From NCBI GenBank assembly GCA_045594705.1, contig JAZNZB010000059.1, positions 1 through 39,182 on the forward strand: 39,182 nucleotides of DNA, in the 5' to 3' direction. Positions 22,233 to 30,407 of the stretch are shown one piece after another. This stretch comes from SVQP01 sp045594705 (GTDB lineage Bacteria > Bacillota > Clostridia > Oscillospirales > CAG-272). A model generated the notes under the pieces. The model saw nothing but the letters and a program-made list of their open reading frames with translations, did not search any database and had not been told where the DNA came from. Within the stretch, counting starts at the first letter, position 1. Each line of letters begins with the position of its first letter. Position numbers and translations under genes: made by a program.

Positions 22233-23006
22233 TTATTTTACATGCTTCAAATCATCCAGCTGCGCTTGCATCTCTGCTAAGCGTTGCTCAAGTCTCGCGA
22301 TCTCCTCGCGCACGGGATCGGGGATATGCACTTGGTCAAGGTCCTCTCCGGGTGCGCCGATCCTTGCACCGTCGCGCTTGACCACGCGTGCGGGAATGCC
22401 CACTGCGGTGCTGTTCTCGGGAATCTCCTTGAGCACCACTGCGCCCGCCGCAACCTTACTGCCGTCCGCAATGGTAAACGGTCCGAGCACCTTGGCACCC
22501 GCGCCCACCATAACGTTATTGCCCAACGTAGGGTGACGCTTCCCAACGTCCTTTCCCGTACCGCCCAGTGTCACGCCCTGATACAGCGTGCAGTTGTCAC
22601 CGATCTCGGCCGTCTCACCGATCACGACGCCCGCGCCGTGGTCGATCATCAGAGCCTTACCGATGGTTGCACCCGGGTGGATCTCCACGCCCGTAAAAAA
22701 CCTTGCAAGCTGGCTGACCAGACGTGCCGAAAAATAATGCTCGGACACATACAGCCTATGCGCGACGCGATATGCGAGCAATGCATGCACGCCCGAATAC
22801 AGCAACAGCACCTCCAGATCACTCTTTGCTGCAGGGTCACGCTGTCGCACGGCATCAATATCCGTGCGGATCTCGTTCAATGCGGCACGTACCTCTGCCG
22901 ACACTTTGTCGGTCAGCGGCTTGGTTTGTTCTATGATCATATCAGCACAAAAGATCATGCGCCCGCCAATCTGCGCCAAAAAATCCTCTACGCGTTCCGT
23001 ATTCAT
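22233..23006 (-). CDS. cysE: Serine O-acetyltransferase
   Basis: The 257-residue protein makes O-acetyl-serine from serine and acetyl-CoA, the first step of cysteine synthesis in the cytoplasm. The family signature is clear: EIHPGATIGKALMIDHGAGV, VIGETAEIGDNCTLYQGVTL, KRHPTLGNNVMVGAGAKVLG and VGIPARVV, a left-handed hexapeptide-repeat helix, preceded by a helical N-terminal region. The C-terminal tail ends in a predicted short coiled helix (EEIARLEQRLAEMQAQLDD). GGAGG precedes ATG 23006. It is the last gene of a four-gene operon; no cysK is adjacent. Confidence 0.92.
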   Translation of the reverse strand: MNTERVEDFLAQIGGRMIFCADMIIEQTKPLTDKVSAEVRAALNEIRTDIDAVRQRDPAAKSDLEVLLLYSGVHALLAYRVAHRLYVSEHYFSARLVSQLARFFTGVEIHPGATIGKALMIDHGAGVVIGETAEIGDNCTLYQGVTLGGTGKDVGKRHPTLGNNVMVGAGAKVLGPFTIADGSKVAAGAVVLKEIPENSTAVGIPARVVKRDGARIGAPGEDLDQVHIPDPVREEIARLEQRLAEMQAQLDDLKHVK

Positions 23007-23045
23007 GATCCTCCCCAGCCTCCTTACATCTTTATTACTGTCATC

Positions 23046-24266
23046 TTATTCCGCAACCTCTTTCAGATATGCCGCGGAAATGTAATATACCTTTCCATCG
23101 ATCAGCACGCGGTTCCACTTTTCGCCCAGACCAATACAGGTCACTCTCTTGCCCGCGTACATGCTGATGCCATACACCTTGGTACTGTCTCCGCCCTGTG
23201 TGCTCGGCTCACTGCGCACCCATACCGCACCGGTTGCCTCCATGATCATGTAGACGTCCACAAAGCTTTCTCCCAGCTCCTTTTCTCGCTCGTAATCGAT
23301 CTCGTACTCGGGAGCGGGCTTAGTGGTTTGGGGCTCGGTCGTATCGGGCGTCGTTTGTTCGGGCTCAGTGGTCTGGGACTCGGTTTGGCTGCTGTGCTCT
23401 TCTGTCAGATAAGCCTCAATGCCTCCTGCAATCGCCTCGGCAGCCTTGATCGCAAAGCCCTCGGCAGCCATGGCTGCCTCATCCTCAGCGTTGGTCATAA
23501 AGCCCATCTCCAAAATAGTGGTGGGCACACTTGCCCAGTTTGTGCCGGTCATGGTATCGGTTTCCCAAACGCTGCGCTGTGGGAGATCCGTTCCTTGACA
23601 AAACGCCTCCAGTAACACCTCGGACAGGCGTCTGCACTGCTCGTATATCTCTGCATTATAGGGGTTTTCGGATGTTTGGCAAACCGTCATTGCCCCCTTC
23701 ATCGAGGCATCGGGATCGCCGTTTGCATGAATTCTCACAAAGACGTGCGCGCCAACCTTGTTTGCCAGCTGTGCGCGCTCGGCGTTGCTGATCTCGACCT
23801 CGTTGGTCTCACGCACCATCACGACCGTATAGCCCTTTTGTACCAAAGCGTCACGCAAAGCAAGTGCTACGCGAAGATTCAGCTCATACTCGGCAAGGCC
23901 TGTCAGCGTTCCCTGCGTGCCCCCCGTCACCTTTGCCTTCTCGGTTTCGGATCCCGGACCGTTGGGCTCTGTCTGACTCATCGCGTGCTTCTGGTGTCCT
24001 GCATCGATCACAATGATCTTGGACGCGTTTGCACCGTTGCCCCGATAGGCAATGCCCGTGCCCTGATGCGCCTCCTTGGTATATTCCGTAAACACGATGC
24101 CGGCCAGATCCTCGGGAATCTGCTCGGTCTGCTCCCCGCTTGTGCTCTCGCTCTCACTCTCCGGCCGGTCGGGCAAGGATCTTGCCCGATTGATGCTGGC
24201 GATCGAAGCCACCAGCAGGCAAAGCACCGAGAGAACGATGATGATAATGATCAAATGTTGCTTCAT
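23046..24266 (-). CDS. N-acetylmuramoyl-L-alanine amidase (Amidase_3) with SH3-like domain
   Basis: The 406-residue protein has an N-terminal membrane anchor (residues 5-22), a Ser/Glu spacer, then an Amidase_3 zinc domain (about 82-280) with the expected ligands: VIDAGH (His91), AEYELN (Glu), RIHANG (His) and the catalytic Glu of LEMGF. A Thr/Glu linker and a C-terminal SH3-like domain (VWVRSEPSTQGGDSTKVYGI ... WNRVLIDGKVYYISAAYL) follow. It cleaves the bond between muramic acid and L-alanine in peptidoglycan outside the membrane. Fifteen bp separate it from the U32 gene upstream. The AGAGGA site supports ATG 24266. Confidence 0.9.
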   Translation of the reverse strand: MKQHLIIIIIVLSVLCLLVASIASINRARSLPDRPESESESTSGEQTEQIPEDLAGIVFTEYTKEAHQGTGIAYRGNGANASKIIVIDAGHQKHAMSQTEPNGPGSETEKAKVTGGTQGTLTGLAEYELNLRVALALRDALVQKGYTVVMVRETNEVEISNAERAQLANKVGAHVFVRIHANGDPDASMKGAMTVCQTSENPYNAEIYEQCRRLSEVLLEAFCQGTDLPQRSVWETDTMTGTNWASVPTTILEMGFMTNAEDEAAMAAEGFAIKAAEAIAGGIEAYLTEEHSSQTESQTTEPEQTTPDTTEPQTTKPAPEYEIDYEREKELGESFVDVYMIMEATGAVWVRSEPSTQGGDSTKVYGISMYAGKRVTCIGLGEKWNRVLIDGKVYYISAAYLKEVAE

Positions 24267-24281
24267 ATATTCCTCTGATAA

Positions 24282-26339
24282 TCAAATTCTTCTGACCGGG
24301 AAAGGCAGTGCCGTTCCCTGTTTGTAGGCCACGATCACGCGATCGACCTTTGGCGCGCTCTCCACACTAAACAGGAAATGCTGCGCCGTAATGCCGTGCT
24401 CTGCAAGGGTATGGATCTTATCCGACATGCCCGTCGGAAGGCTGTTGAGCACCAGGTTGCGATGGCCATACTCGTATACCACAGGGAATCTGACGCCCCT
24501 GCGATCCAAAAGCGCACCTCGCCCCTTGGTGCAGGCATCACATCCGCCCGCTTGCTTGTTGATGCAACGCTCCAGCGTCATCAGCGGCACTCTGCCATAC
24601 ACGACAGCCGCCGTGTTGCCGCCCAGATCGCGCAATCTTGCAAGGCTCATCTCAACCGACGCGATCACGTCAGCAAAGCCCAACTGCTCCAAGGCCGCAA
24701 CCGTTGCGTCGTTGGCTGCATTGAGGCGGTAGTCACCGTGTATCTCAAAATCAAAGCCGTCAAGCAGCGCAAGATGTCCGATATTGCCCACCAACACGTG
24801 CTCAATCCCGTTCTGCTTGGCCCTTGCAAGCAGGCCGCGGATCTGATCGGTATCCCCATCAAAAATGACGGGCGGCAGTACCGCACCGTTGCAGCCGCGC
24901 ACCTTTTGCTTCGAAGCAGTCTCCAAGGGCAGATAACGGATACTGAAATATTCTTCGGCTGCCTCCGTGATCTGCTCGGGTGCGAAAAATCTTGCCGTAC
25001 GCGTATGGGAACGCTTTCCCACAGGCACGGGAACGTTGACACTTTCCCGTTTGACCTCGGCTGTCTTGCAGGCGTCCTGCAAAGCCATCTCCAGCTTTTC
25101 CGCTGCCTCGCGGCGCAAGGCATTGAGTGCGGACGCAGCCACCATAACATCGCCTTGCAAATCCACCTTGACGCTGCTTGCCGCAAAAGGCGTAGCCCCC
25201 AGCTTGGAAAGACTGGTCTGCACCTGCTCAGAGGTAATAGGTCGCGTGTGTGCCGCCTCGAGTACTGCTCCCGTGACGCTGACGCAATGCCCTTCTGCAC
25301 GCGCGCACAGCTCCATGGGCTGACCCGCACGCAGACAAGCCTCTAAATCTATGGGGATCTTCTTTGTAATACCACGGAATTTTTCCACCTCGCCCGAGGC
25401 CATTTTATCCTCGGCAGAGCGCACGCCAAGCATGCCCTCCCCCTTGCGGCGGCGGTAATATCCGTCGGTAAACCCACCGCGCGAAAACGCACGGACAAGC
25501 TCTGCCATCTGCTGCTCATCCGCGCCGCTTCTCGCATCCAGCAGCTCACGCCAGATGCGTGCGACGGTATAAACGTACTCGGGAGACTTCATTCTTCCCT
25601 CGATCTTGAGTGATGCCACGCCCGACTCAATAATCTCCGGCACGTATCTTGCCAAAGAAAGATCCTTGAGCGAGAGCGGATAAAAGTCTTTGCCCTTTGC
25701 ATCCCTGAATGGCAAACGGCAGGGCTGGGCGCACTCGCCGCGGTTTCCGCTTCTGCCACCTACCAAAGAGGAAAACAGGCACTGTCCCGACTGGCTGACG
25801 CAAAGCGCGCCGTGCACAAACATTTCAATTTCGATCGGACTATTCTTGACCGCCAGCGCGATCTGATCGGCAGGCAGCTCTCTTGCCAGCACCATACGGC
25901 TAAAGCCCGCATCAAAGAGCAGCTTTCCCGCATCTCCCCTGTGGATGGACATCTGCGTGCTTGCATGCAACGGCATCTCGGGCAAAGCCTTGCGCAAAAG
26001 CGTAGCCAGCCCCAAATCCGCCACGATCAAGCCGTCCGCCCCCGCACGCGCAGCCTGCTCAGCCTGTGCCAGTGCAGCATCCAGCTCTCGGTCGTACACC
26101 ATGGTATTGAGCGTGACGTACACCTTGACACCCCAGAAATGTGCCAAAGCAATCGCCTCTGAGAGTGCTTGTTGCGTGCCAAAATTGTCCGCGTTCATAC
26201 GGGCATGAAAAGAGCCGCCGCCGAGATATACGGCGTCGGCTCCTCCCTCTATCGCTGCCCGTAACGCGTCGGGCGAGCCTGCGGGACAAAGCAACTCGGG
26301 CAGGGATCGACTATACGGTTCTTTCATTTTACACATCAT
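24282..26339 (-). CDS. U32 family peptidase
   Basis: The 685-residue protein shows the U32 signature: ELLCPAGSPDALRAAIEGGADAVYLGG early on, then MPLHASTQMSIHR, EMFVHGALCVSQSGQCLFSS and GNRGECAQPCRLPF with conserved Cys. A second half (about 300-620) corresponds to the U32-associated DUF3656-type region. Members act in tRNA or rRNA hydroxylation or were described as collagenases, so the exact role here is open. Start codons at 26339, 26336 and 26327 are in frame; 26339 overlaps the end of the zapA-like gene by 11 bp. No clear ribosome binding site is seen, which suggests translational coupling. Confidence 0.88.
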   Translation of the reverse strand: MMCKMKEPYSRSLPELLCPAGSPDALRAAIEGGADAVYLGGGSFHARMNADNFGTQQALSEAIALAHFWGVKVYVTLNTMVYDRELDAALAQAEQAARAGADGLIVADLGLATLLRKALPEMPLHASTQMSIHRGDAGKLLFDAGFSRMVLARELPADQIALAVKNSPIEIEMFVHGALCVSQSGQCLFSSLVGGRSGNRGECAQPCRLPFRDAKGKDFYPLSLKDLSLARYVPEIIESGVASLKIEGRMKSPEYVYTVARIWRELLDARSGADEQQMAELVRAFSRGGFTDGYYRRRKGEGMLGVRSAEDKMASGEVEKFRGITKKIPIDLEACLRAGQPMELCARAEGHCVSVTGAVLEAAHTRPITSEQVQTSLSKLGATPFAASSVKVDLQGDVMVAASALNALRREAAEKLEMALQDACKTAEVKRESVNVPVPVGKRSHTRTARFFAPEQITEAAEEYFSIRYLPLETASKQKVRGCNGAVLPPVIFDGDTDQIRGLLARAKQNGIEHVLVGNIGHLALLDGFDFEIHGDYRLNAANDATVAALEQLGFADVIASVEMSLARLRDLGGNTAAVVYGRVPLMTLERCINKQAGGCDACTKGRGALLDRRGVRFPVVYEYGHRNLVLNSLPTGMSDKIHTLAEHGITAQHFLFSVESAPKVDRVIVAYKQGTALPFPVRRI

Positions 26340-27138
26340 TGAAGGTCAGCAGATCAAACATCGAGCCAACGCGGGAGCGGCTCTTGGTTTTTTTGGCCTT
26401 GGCCTTGACGCGCGGCACTGCAGTCTCCCGGCTTGCGATCTCGTCAATGACCTGCGCTGCTTTTGTGTTGACCGATTCCTCAACTGAGTCATCCTCAAAA
26501 TCCACACTCAACTGCTCGGGTGCTTCGATCTGTTCGGGCTGCTCAACGGCTTCTACAGGTTCGATGACATCCACAGATTCGACGGCTTTGTCCGTCTCAA
26601 CCACTTCAAGCTCTTCGGCAACCGCAACCTCTTGCGTTGCCTCAACCTCTTGCGCAGGTGTCGCTTCTCCATCTGCTTCCGCGGACTCAATTTCCTCTGT
26701 CACGGGAGCATCCTCGGCCTTCATGGCAGCAGGTGCTGCTGCAGGCTCTGCCTCGGGCTCACTGTGCCCCATAATGCGCTTGGTGGAGGCAGCAGCGCGC
26801 TCCAGAATATTGTGCATGATCTCGTTCTCGCCCTGCAATCTGGCAATCTCTTCCTCCAGCTCGGCAATCTTCTGATCCTTTTCCTCAATGGTTGCGGCAT
26901 CCTGTTCTGCGATCTCCTCTAACTCTGCATTTCTGTCTTGCAGGGAAAGCTTTTCGGAGCAATATTCCAAGGCACACAACAGTGCTGCCTGGTTTTTGGT
27001 GCAACGGTAGCTTTTGAGATTGATGTCTCTCATCTTTCTATCCAGGATTCCGACGATCTTTTCAACCGTCTCCCAGGGTGCATCGGTCACAACGTTCATT
27101 TCCACGTCAGCAATGACCAGGGTGTACTTCTTTTTCAT
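26329..27138 (-). CDS. ZapA-like cell division protein with long acidic extension
   Basis: The 269-residue protein starts with a ZapA-type domain (about 1-100: TLVIADVEMNVVTDAPWETV ... ILDRKMRDI) and a coiled coil (about 75-115) that normally tethers FtsZ filaments. Typical ZapA is about 90-110 residues; here about 150 residues of low-complexity, acidic, Val/Glu/Ala-rich sequence are added. A basic end (RVKAKAKKTKSRSRVGSMF) closes it. GGAGGAAACGGT precedes ATG 27138. It heads the operon with U32, amidase and cysE. The zapA-U32 pairing is common in Clostridia. I could not identify its promoter with confidence. Confidence 0.8.
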   Translation of the reverse strand: MKKKYTLVIADVEMNVVTDAPWETVEKIVGILDRKMRDINLKSYRCTKNQAALLCALEYCSEKLSLQDRNAELEEIAEQDAATIEEKDQKIAELEEEIARLQGENEIMHNILERAAASTKRIMGHSEPEAEPAAAPAAMKAEDAPVTEEIESAEADGEATPAQEVEATQEVAVAEELEVVETDKAVESVDVIEPVEAVEQPEQIEAPEQLSVDFEDDSVEESVNTKAAQVIDEIASRETAVPRVKAKAKKTKSRSRVGSMFDLLTFNDV

Positions 27139-27190
27139 ACCGTTTCCTCCGTTTATATCTGTGGTTATTTTTCTTTTTTCGCCTTATGCC

Positions 27191-27219
27191 TTGCATTTCG
27201 ACAATAAAACATGTATAAT
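27191..27219 (+). promoter_or_regulatory. Promoter of the Sel1-repeat gene
   Basis: TTGCAT (27191-27196), 17 bp, TATAAT (27214-27219). It lies in the divergent gap with the zapA-like operon. Confidence 0.75.
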
Positions 27220-27294
27220 TGATATAGAAATATCTATTATATATATTTTAATACAAAACGCGCTGATTGAAAAGACCTTTTTCGTAAATTTTTC

Positions 27295-27312
27295 AAAAAA
27301 TCGCGATTTTTT
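27295..27312 (+). promoter_or_regulatory. Perfect 18-bp palindrome in the Sel1-gene leader
   Basis: AAAAAATCGCGATTTTTT is self-complementary and lies between the predicted transcription start (about 27226) and ATG 27339. It could be an operator or a small hairpin affecting elongation. T at 27313 extends the T-run. Confidence 0.5.
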
Positions 27313-27338
27313 TGCAAATGCATGAAAGGAGAGCACTC

Positions 27339-30314
27339 ATGCAGTCTACACAAACAAATAAGCCGACCCCTCCCCCCGTATTCATTCCGCTTTTATACAC
27401 CGCCCGGCAAAAGCCCATTGCCGATGCGCTATGCCGTATGCTGACCACGTACGGCTTTGAGGTGCGTACGACCGAAAAGCTGCGCGCAGAGGTCCTTCGT
27501 GACGCATGTCGTGCAGGCATGATCATTGTATTGGACGAATTGGGCAACGATCCCTTGGAAGAGCAGCTGATCGCGGCAACTAAGGAGCGACAGCTGACCG
27601 TTCTGCACGCAAGCCAAAGTGCACCGAGTGTCAGCTACCCCCACGTCCATGCAAAGCTTCACGAGGGATTTGAAAAGGATCCTGAGCCTGCTTTGATCCA
27701 TCGCTTGTTCGTCTCAGGCGTTTGTACCTGCCCGGAGGCCTTTGCCACCGAGCGTTGCATGCCCGATGATCTTGGTCAGCTGATCACAAAGGCAGCAGGG
27801 GCGCACCTTCAGAACGATGAAGATATGTATGCGTTGGCGCAGGCTTATCTGCAGGCCAAGCTACTCCCCTATTCTGATAAGCAGGCTGTGCATTGGCTCT
27901 CGCTTGCTGCGCAAAAGAATAACAAGAACGCACTGGTCACGCTGGGGCTTTGCTGCCTTGACGGCCAGGGTACGCAAAAGGACCCCACGCGAGGCTTCAG
28001 GCTTTTGGAATCCGCTGCCACGCTGGGAGATAAGCGCGGACAGTATTACGCAGCAATTTGTCTTTTGGAAGGTCTCGGTACACAGCCCGATCCCAAGCGT
28101 GCCGTACACCTTTTACAGGCAGCAGCCAAGCAGGGGCACGCGCTCGCTTCCCTGCAGCTTGGCTTATGCCTTTGGGAGGGCATTGGTATTGCGCAGAACA
28201 CCGCCAAGGCATACCACCATTTTGAGGATGCCGCCGCGCTGTCAAACGCGCGCGCACACTACTATCTCGGCATGATGTGCAAGGATGGAGCGGGTATAGA
28301 GCAGGACGATACGGCTGCTGCCGAGCACTTCAGGCAGGCCGCCGAGGCCGGCGTGCCCGAGGCCTGCTACCGCTACGCGCTTTGCCTTGCAAATGCAACG
28401 GGCACAGCCAAGGATCTGGCTTTGGCGGTCACTTACCTGCAACGCGCCGCCGAGGAAGGTGTAGCTGCCGCGCAGTACGCACTGGGCACGTGCTACGAAT
28501 TCGGTGACGGAGTCGAGGCAGATCTGCGCGAGGCGGTCAAGTGGTACACTCTCTCAGCCGAGAACGGCTGTGCGGACGGACAGAATAATCTGGCAGGCTG
28601 CCTGCTTTACGGCAGAGGCTGCCGCAAGGACGTAGCCCTTGCAAAGGAATGGCTGCAAAAAGCCGCGGATGCGCAGCACGCAGGGGCTTGCTACCGCCTC
28701 GGCCTTTGCTACGAGCGAGGCATTGGAGAGGCGCAAAATCTGCGCGCGGCTGCTGCGCGGTACGCAGAGGCGGCAAAGCTTGGAGATACACACGCCAAAT
28801 ACCGACTCGGAAAATTCTACTTAGACGGAACGGGTGTTGCCAAGGACGCGCAAAAAGGCGCAGCTCTTTGCAAGGCTGCCGCTATGGCAGGCTGTGTTCC
28901 CGCACAATACATGACTTATCTGCTTTATAAAAATGGCATTGGTGTGGCACGCAATGCCGAGCAGGCCGCCGCATTTTTGCATATTGCGGCACAAAGTAAG
29001 GATCCTCGCGCCTGCTGCGATCTCGGAGAGGCATATCTGGGAAGCGAGGGATTGGTTCGCGATCCCCTGCTTGCAATCAAATGGTTCCGCGCCTCTATCA
29101 TCTCGGGCAAGCCGGAGCCGGATGCAATGTATTGGATGGGTTGGTGCGCATTGCACGGTGTTGGTACCAAGCAGGATCTTGCCGAAGCAACGAAATGGCT
29201 GCAGGACGGTGCGCAAAGCGGCAGTATCCGTGCGCTTTATCTGCTTGGCCTATGCCTGCAATACGGTACAGGCATAGAAAAAAACCTTGAGCGCGCTGCC
29301 GATTGTTACAAATTGGCTGCCGATCATGGCCACGTGCCTGCAATGCTTGCATTGGCCGCATGCTATGAGCGAGGAATCGGCACACAGCAGGACAAAACCT
29401 CGGCTTACGTGCTTTACAAAAAAGCAGCCAAGGCGGGCGACACCGATGGATTTTATCACGTGGGCAGATGCTTGCTTGGCGGAATTGGAGTGCCGCGCGA
29501 TCCCGACAACGCGATCGCCGCACTCAAGCGCGCCGCGCACGATGGCAACCTCCCGGCACTTTTGCTGCTGGCTGACTGTCACCGAACCGGTACAGGTACA
29601 CCCCCCTCCACGCTATTGTGCCGCTCCCTTTTGGAGAAAGCAGCCGACGGTCGGGTGCGACCTCCCAAAAACGAGGCAGAAAAGCTGGAGACCGTGACCT
29701 TTGGCGAACACCCCGACAAGTTGGCCATTGCCGAGGCACTGTTCCGTCTGGGTCAATTCCACGCCACCGGTAATATCCCCAAGCACGACTACACGCTGGT
29801 GCTGGAATACTACGGTCGGGCTATGATCGAAGGCAATGTGGATGCCATGGATGAAATGGCACGCATTTTTGCCTCGGGCAAAAGCATTGAAGAATACTAT
29901 CAGGCGATCCCCTCGGGCTCTACCCTGCCCGCAAGTGACACCAAGAGAATGGATGCGGTCAACCGCATGGGTGACCTTTGGTTCTTTGGACAGGATCTGC
30001 CCCAAAATCCGTCCATGGCGGTCAGCTGCTTTCGCATTGCGGCCAAGGGCGGCAATATTGCTGCAAATTACAGTCTTGGCTGGTGCGAAAAGCACGGCAA
30101 GGGAACGCCGCAGGACCTTTCCATGGCAGTCAAGCACCTCAAGGTGGCCGCAGACGCCGGCCATCCGCACGCTTGCTTCAGCCTTGGCGAATGCTACGAA
30201 AGCGGCGAGGGCGTACTCATGCGCAACGAGCACGAGGCCTTGACGCTCTACAAAAAAGCCGCAGCCAAGGGACACGCAGGCGCGGCCCGGAAGCTGCGAG
30301 AGATGGAGAAATAA
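27339..30314 (+). CDS. Sel1-like repeat (SLR) protein with Rossmann-like N-terminal domain
   Basis: The 991-residue protein has about 22 Sel1-like repeats of about 36 residues (from about 150 to the end). Typical units read AQYALGTCYEFGDGVEADLR followed by EAVKWY. SLR proteins are solenoid scaffolds for protein-protein contacts. Residues 14-92 form an alternating beta/alpha pattern (VFIPLLYTARQKPIADALCR, then GFEVRTTEK, then MIIVLDELGNDPLEEQL, then LTVLHA) resembling a TIR or receiver domain; I cannot decide which. The start 27339 follows AAAGGAG; the upstream TTG/ATG frames precede that site. No signal peptide, so cytoplasmic. A terminator follows. Role unknown, possibly signalling or defence. 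Confidence 0.8.
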   Translation: MQSTQTNKPTPPPVFIPLLYTARQKPIADALCRMLTTYGFEVRTTEKLRAEVLRDACRAGMIIVLDELGNDPLEEQLIAATKERQLTVLHASQSAPSVSYPHVHAKLHEGFEKDPEPALIHRLFVSGVCTCPEAFATERCMPDDLGQLITKAAGAHLQNDEDMYALAQAYLQAKLLPYSDKQAVHWLSLAAQKNNKNALVTLGLCCLDGQGTQKDPTRGFRLLESAATLGDKRGQYYAAICLLEGLGTQPDPKRAVHLLQAAAKQGHALASLQLGLCLWEGIGIAQNTAKAYHHFEDAAALSNARAHYYLGMMCKDGAGIEQDDTAAAEHFRQAAEAGVPEACYRYALCLANATGTAKDLALAVTYLQRAAEEGVAAAQYALGTCYEFGDGVEADLREAVKWYTLSAENGCADGQNNLAGCLLYGRGCRKDVALAKEWLQKAADAQHAGACYRLGLCYERGIGEAQNLRAAAARYAEAAKLGDTHAKYRLGKFYLDGTGVAKDAQKGAALCKAAAMAGCVPAQYMTYLLYKNGIGVARNAEQAAAFLHIAAQSKDPRACCDLGEAYLGSEGLVRDPLLAIKWFRASIISGKPEPDAMYWMGWCALHGVGTKQDLAEATKWLQDGAQSGSIRALYLLGLCLQYGTGIEKNLERAADCYKLAADHGHVPAMLALAACYERGIGTQQDKTSAYVLYKKAAKAGDTDGFYHVGRCLLGGIGVPRDPDNAIAALKRAAHDGNLPALLLLADCHRTGTGTPPSTLLCRSLLEKAADGRVRPPKNEAEKLETVTFGEHPDKLAIAEALFRLGQFHATGNIPKHDYTLVLEYYGRAMIEGNVDAMDEMARIFASGKSIEEYYQAIPSGSTLPASDTKRMDAVNRMGDLWFFGQDLPQNPSMAVSCFRIAAKGGNIAANYSLGWCEKHGKGTPQDLSMAVKHLKVAADAGHPHACFSLGECYESGEGVLMRNEHEALTLYKKAAAKGHAGAARKLREMEK

Positions 30315-30330
30315 AATTTCATCACTTATA

Positions 30331-30360
30331 AAAAAGCAGAAGCCTTAACTTCTGCTTTTT
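30331..30360 (+). terminator. Rho-independent terminator after the Sel1-repeat gene
   Basis: AAAAAGCAGAAG (30331-30342) / CTTCTGCTTTTT (30349-30360), 12-bp stem and T-run, in a convergent gap. Confidence 0.9.
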
Positions 30361-30407
30361 GTCTTATTTTTTTCATCGACGATTCAGCCCTCACGCCATG
30401 CTCTCTT

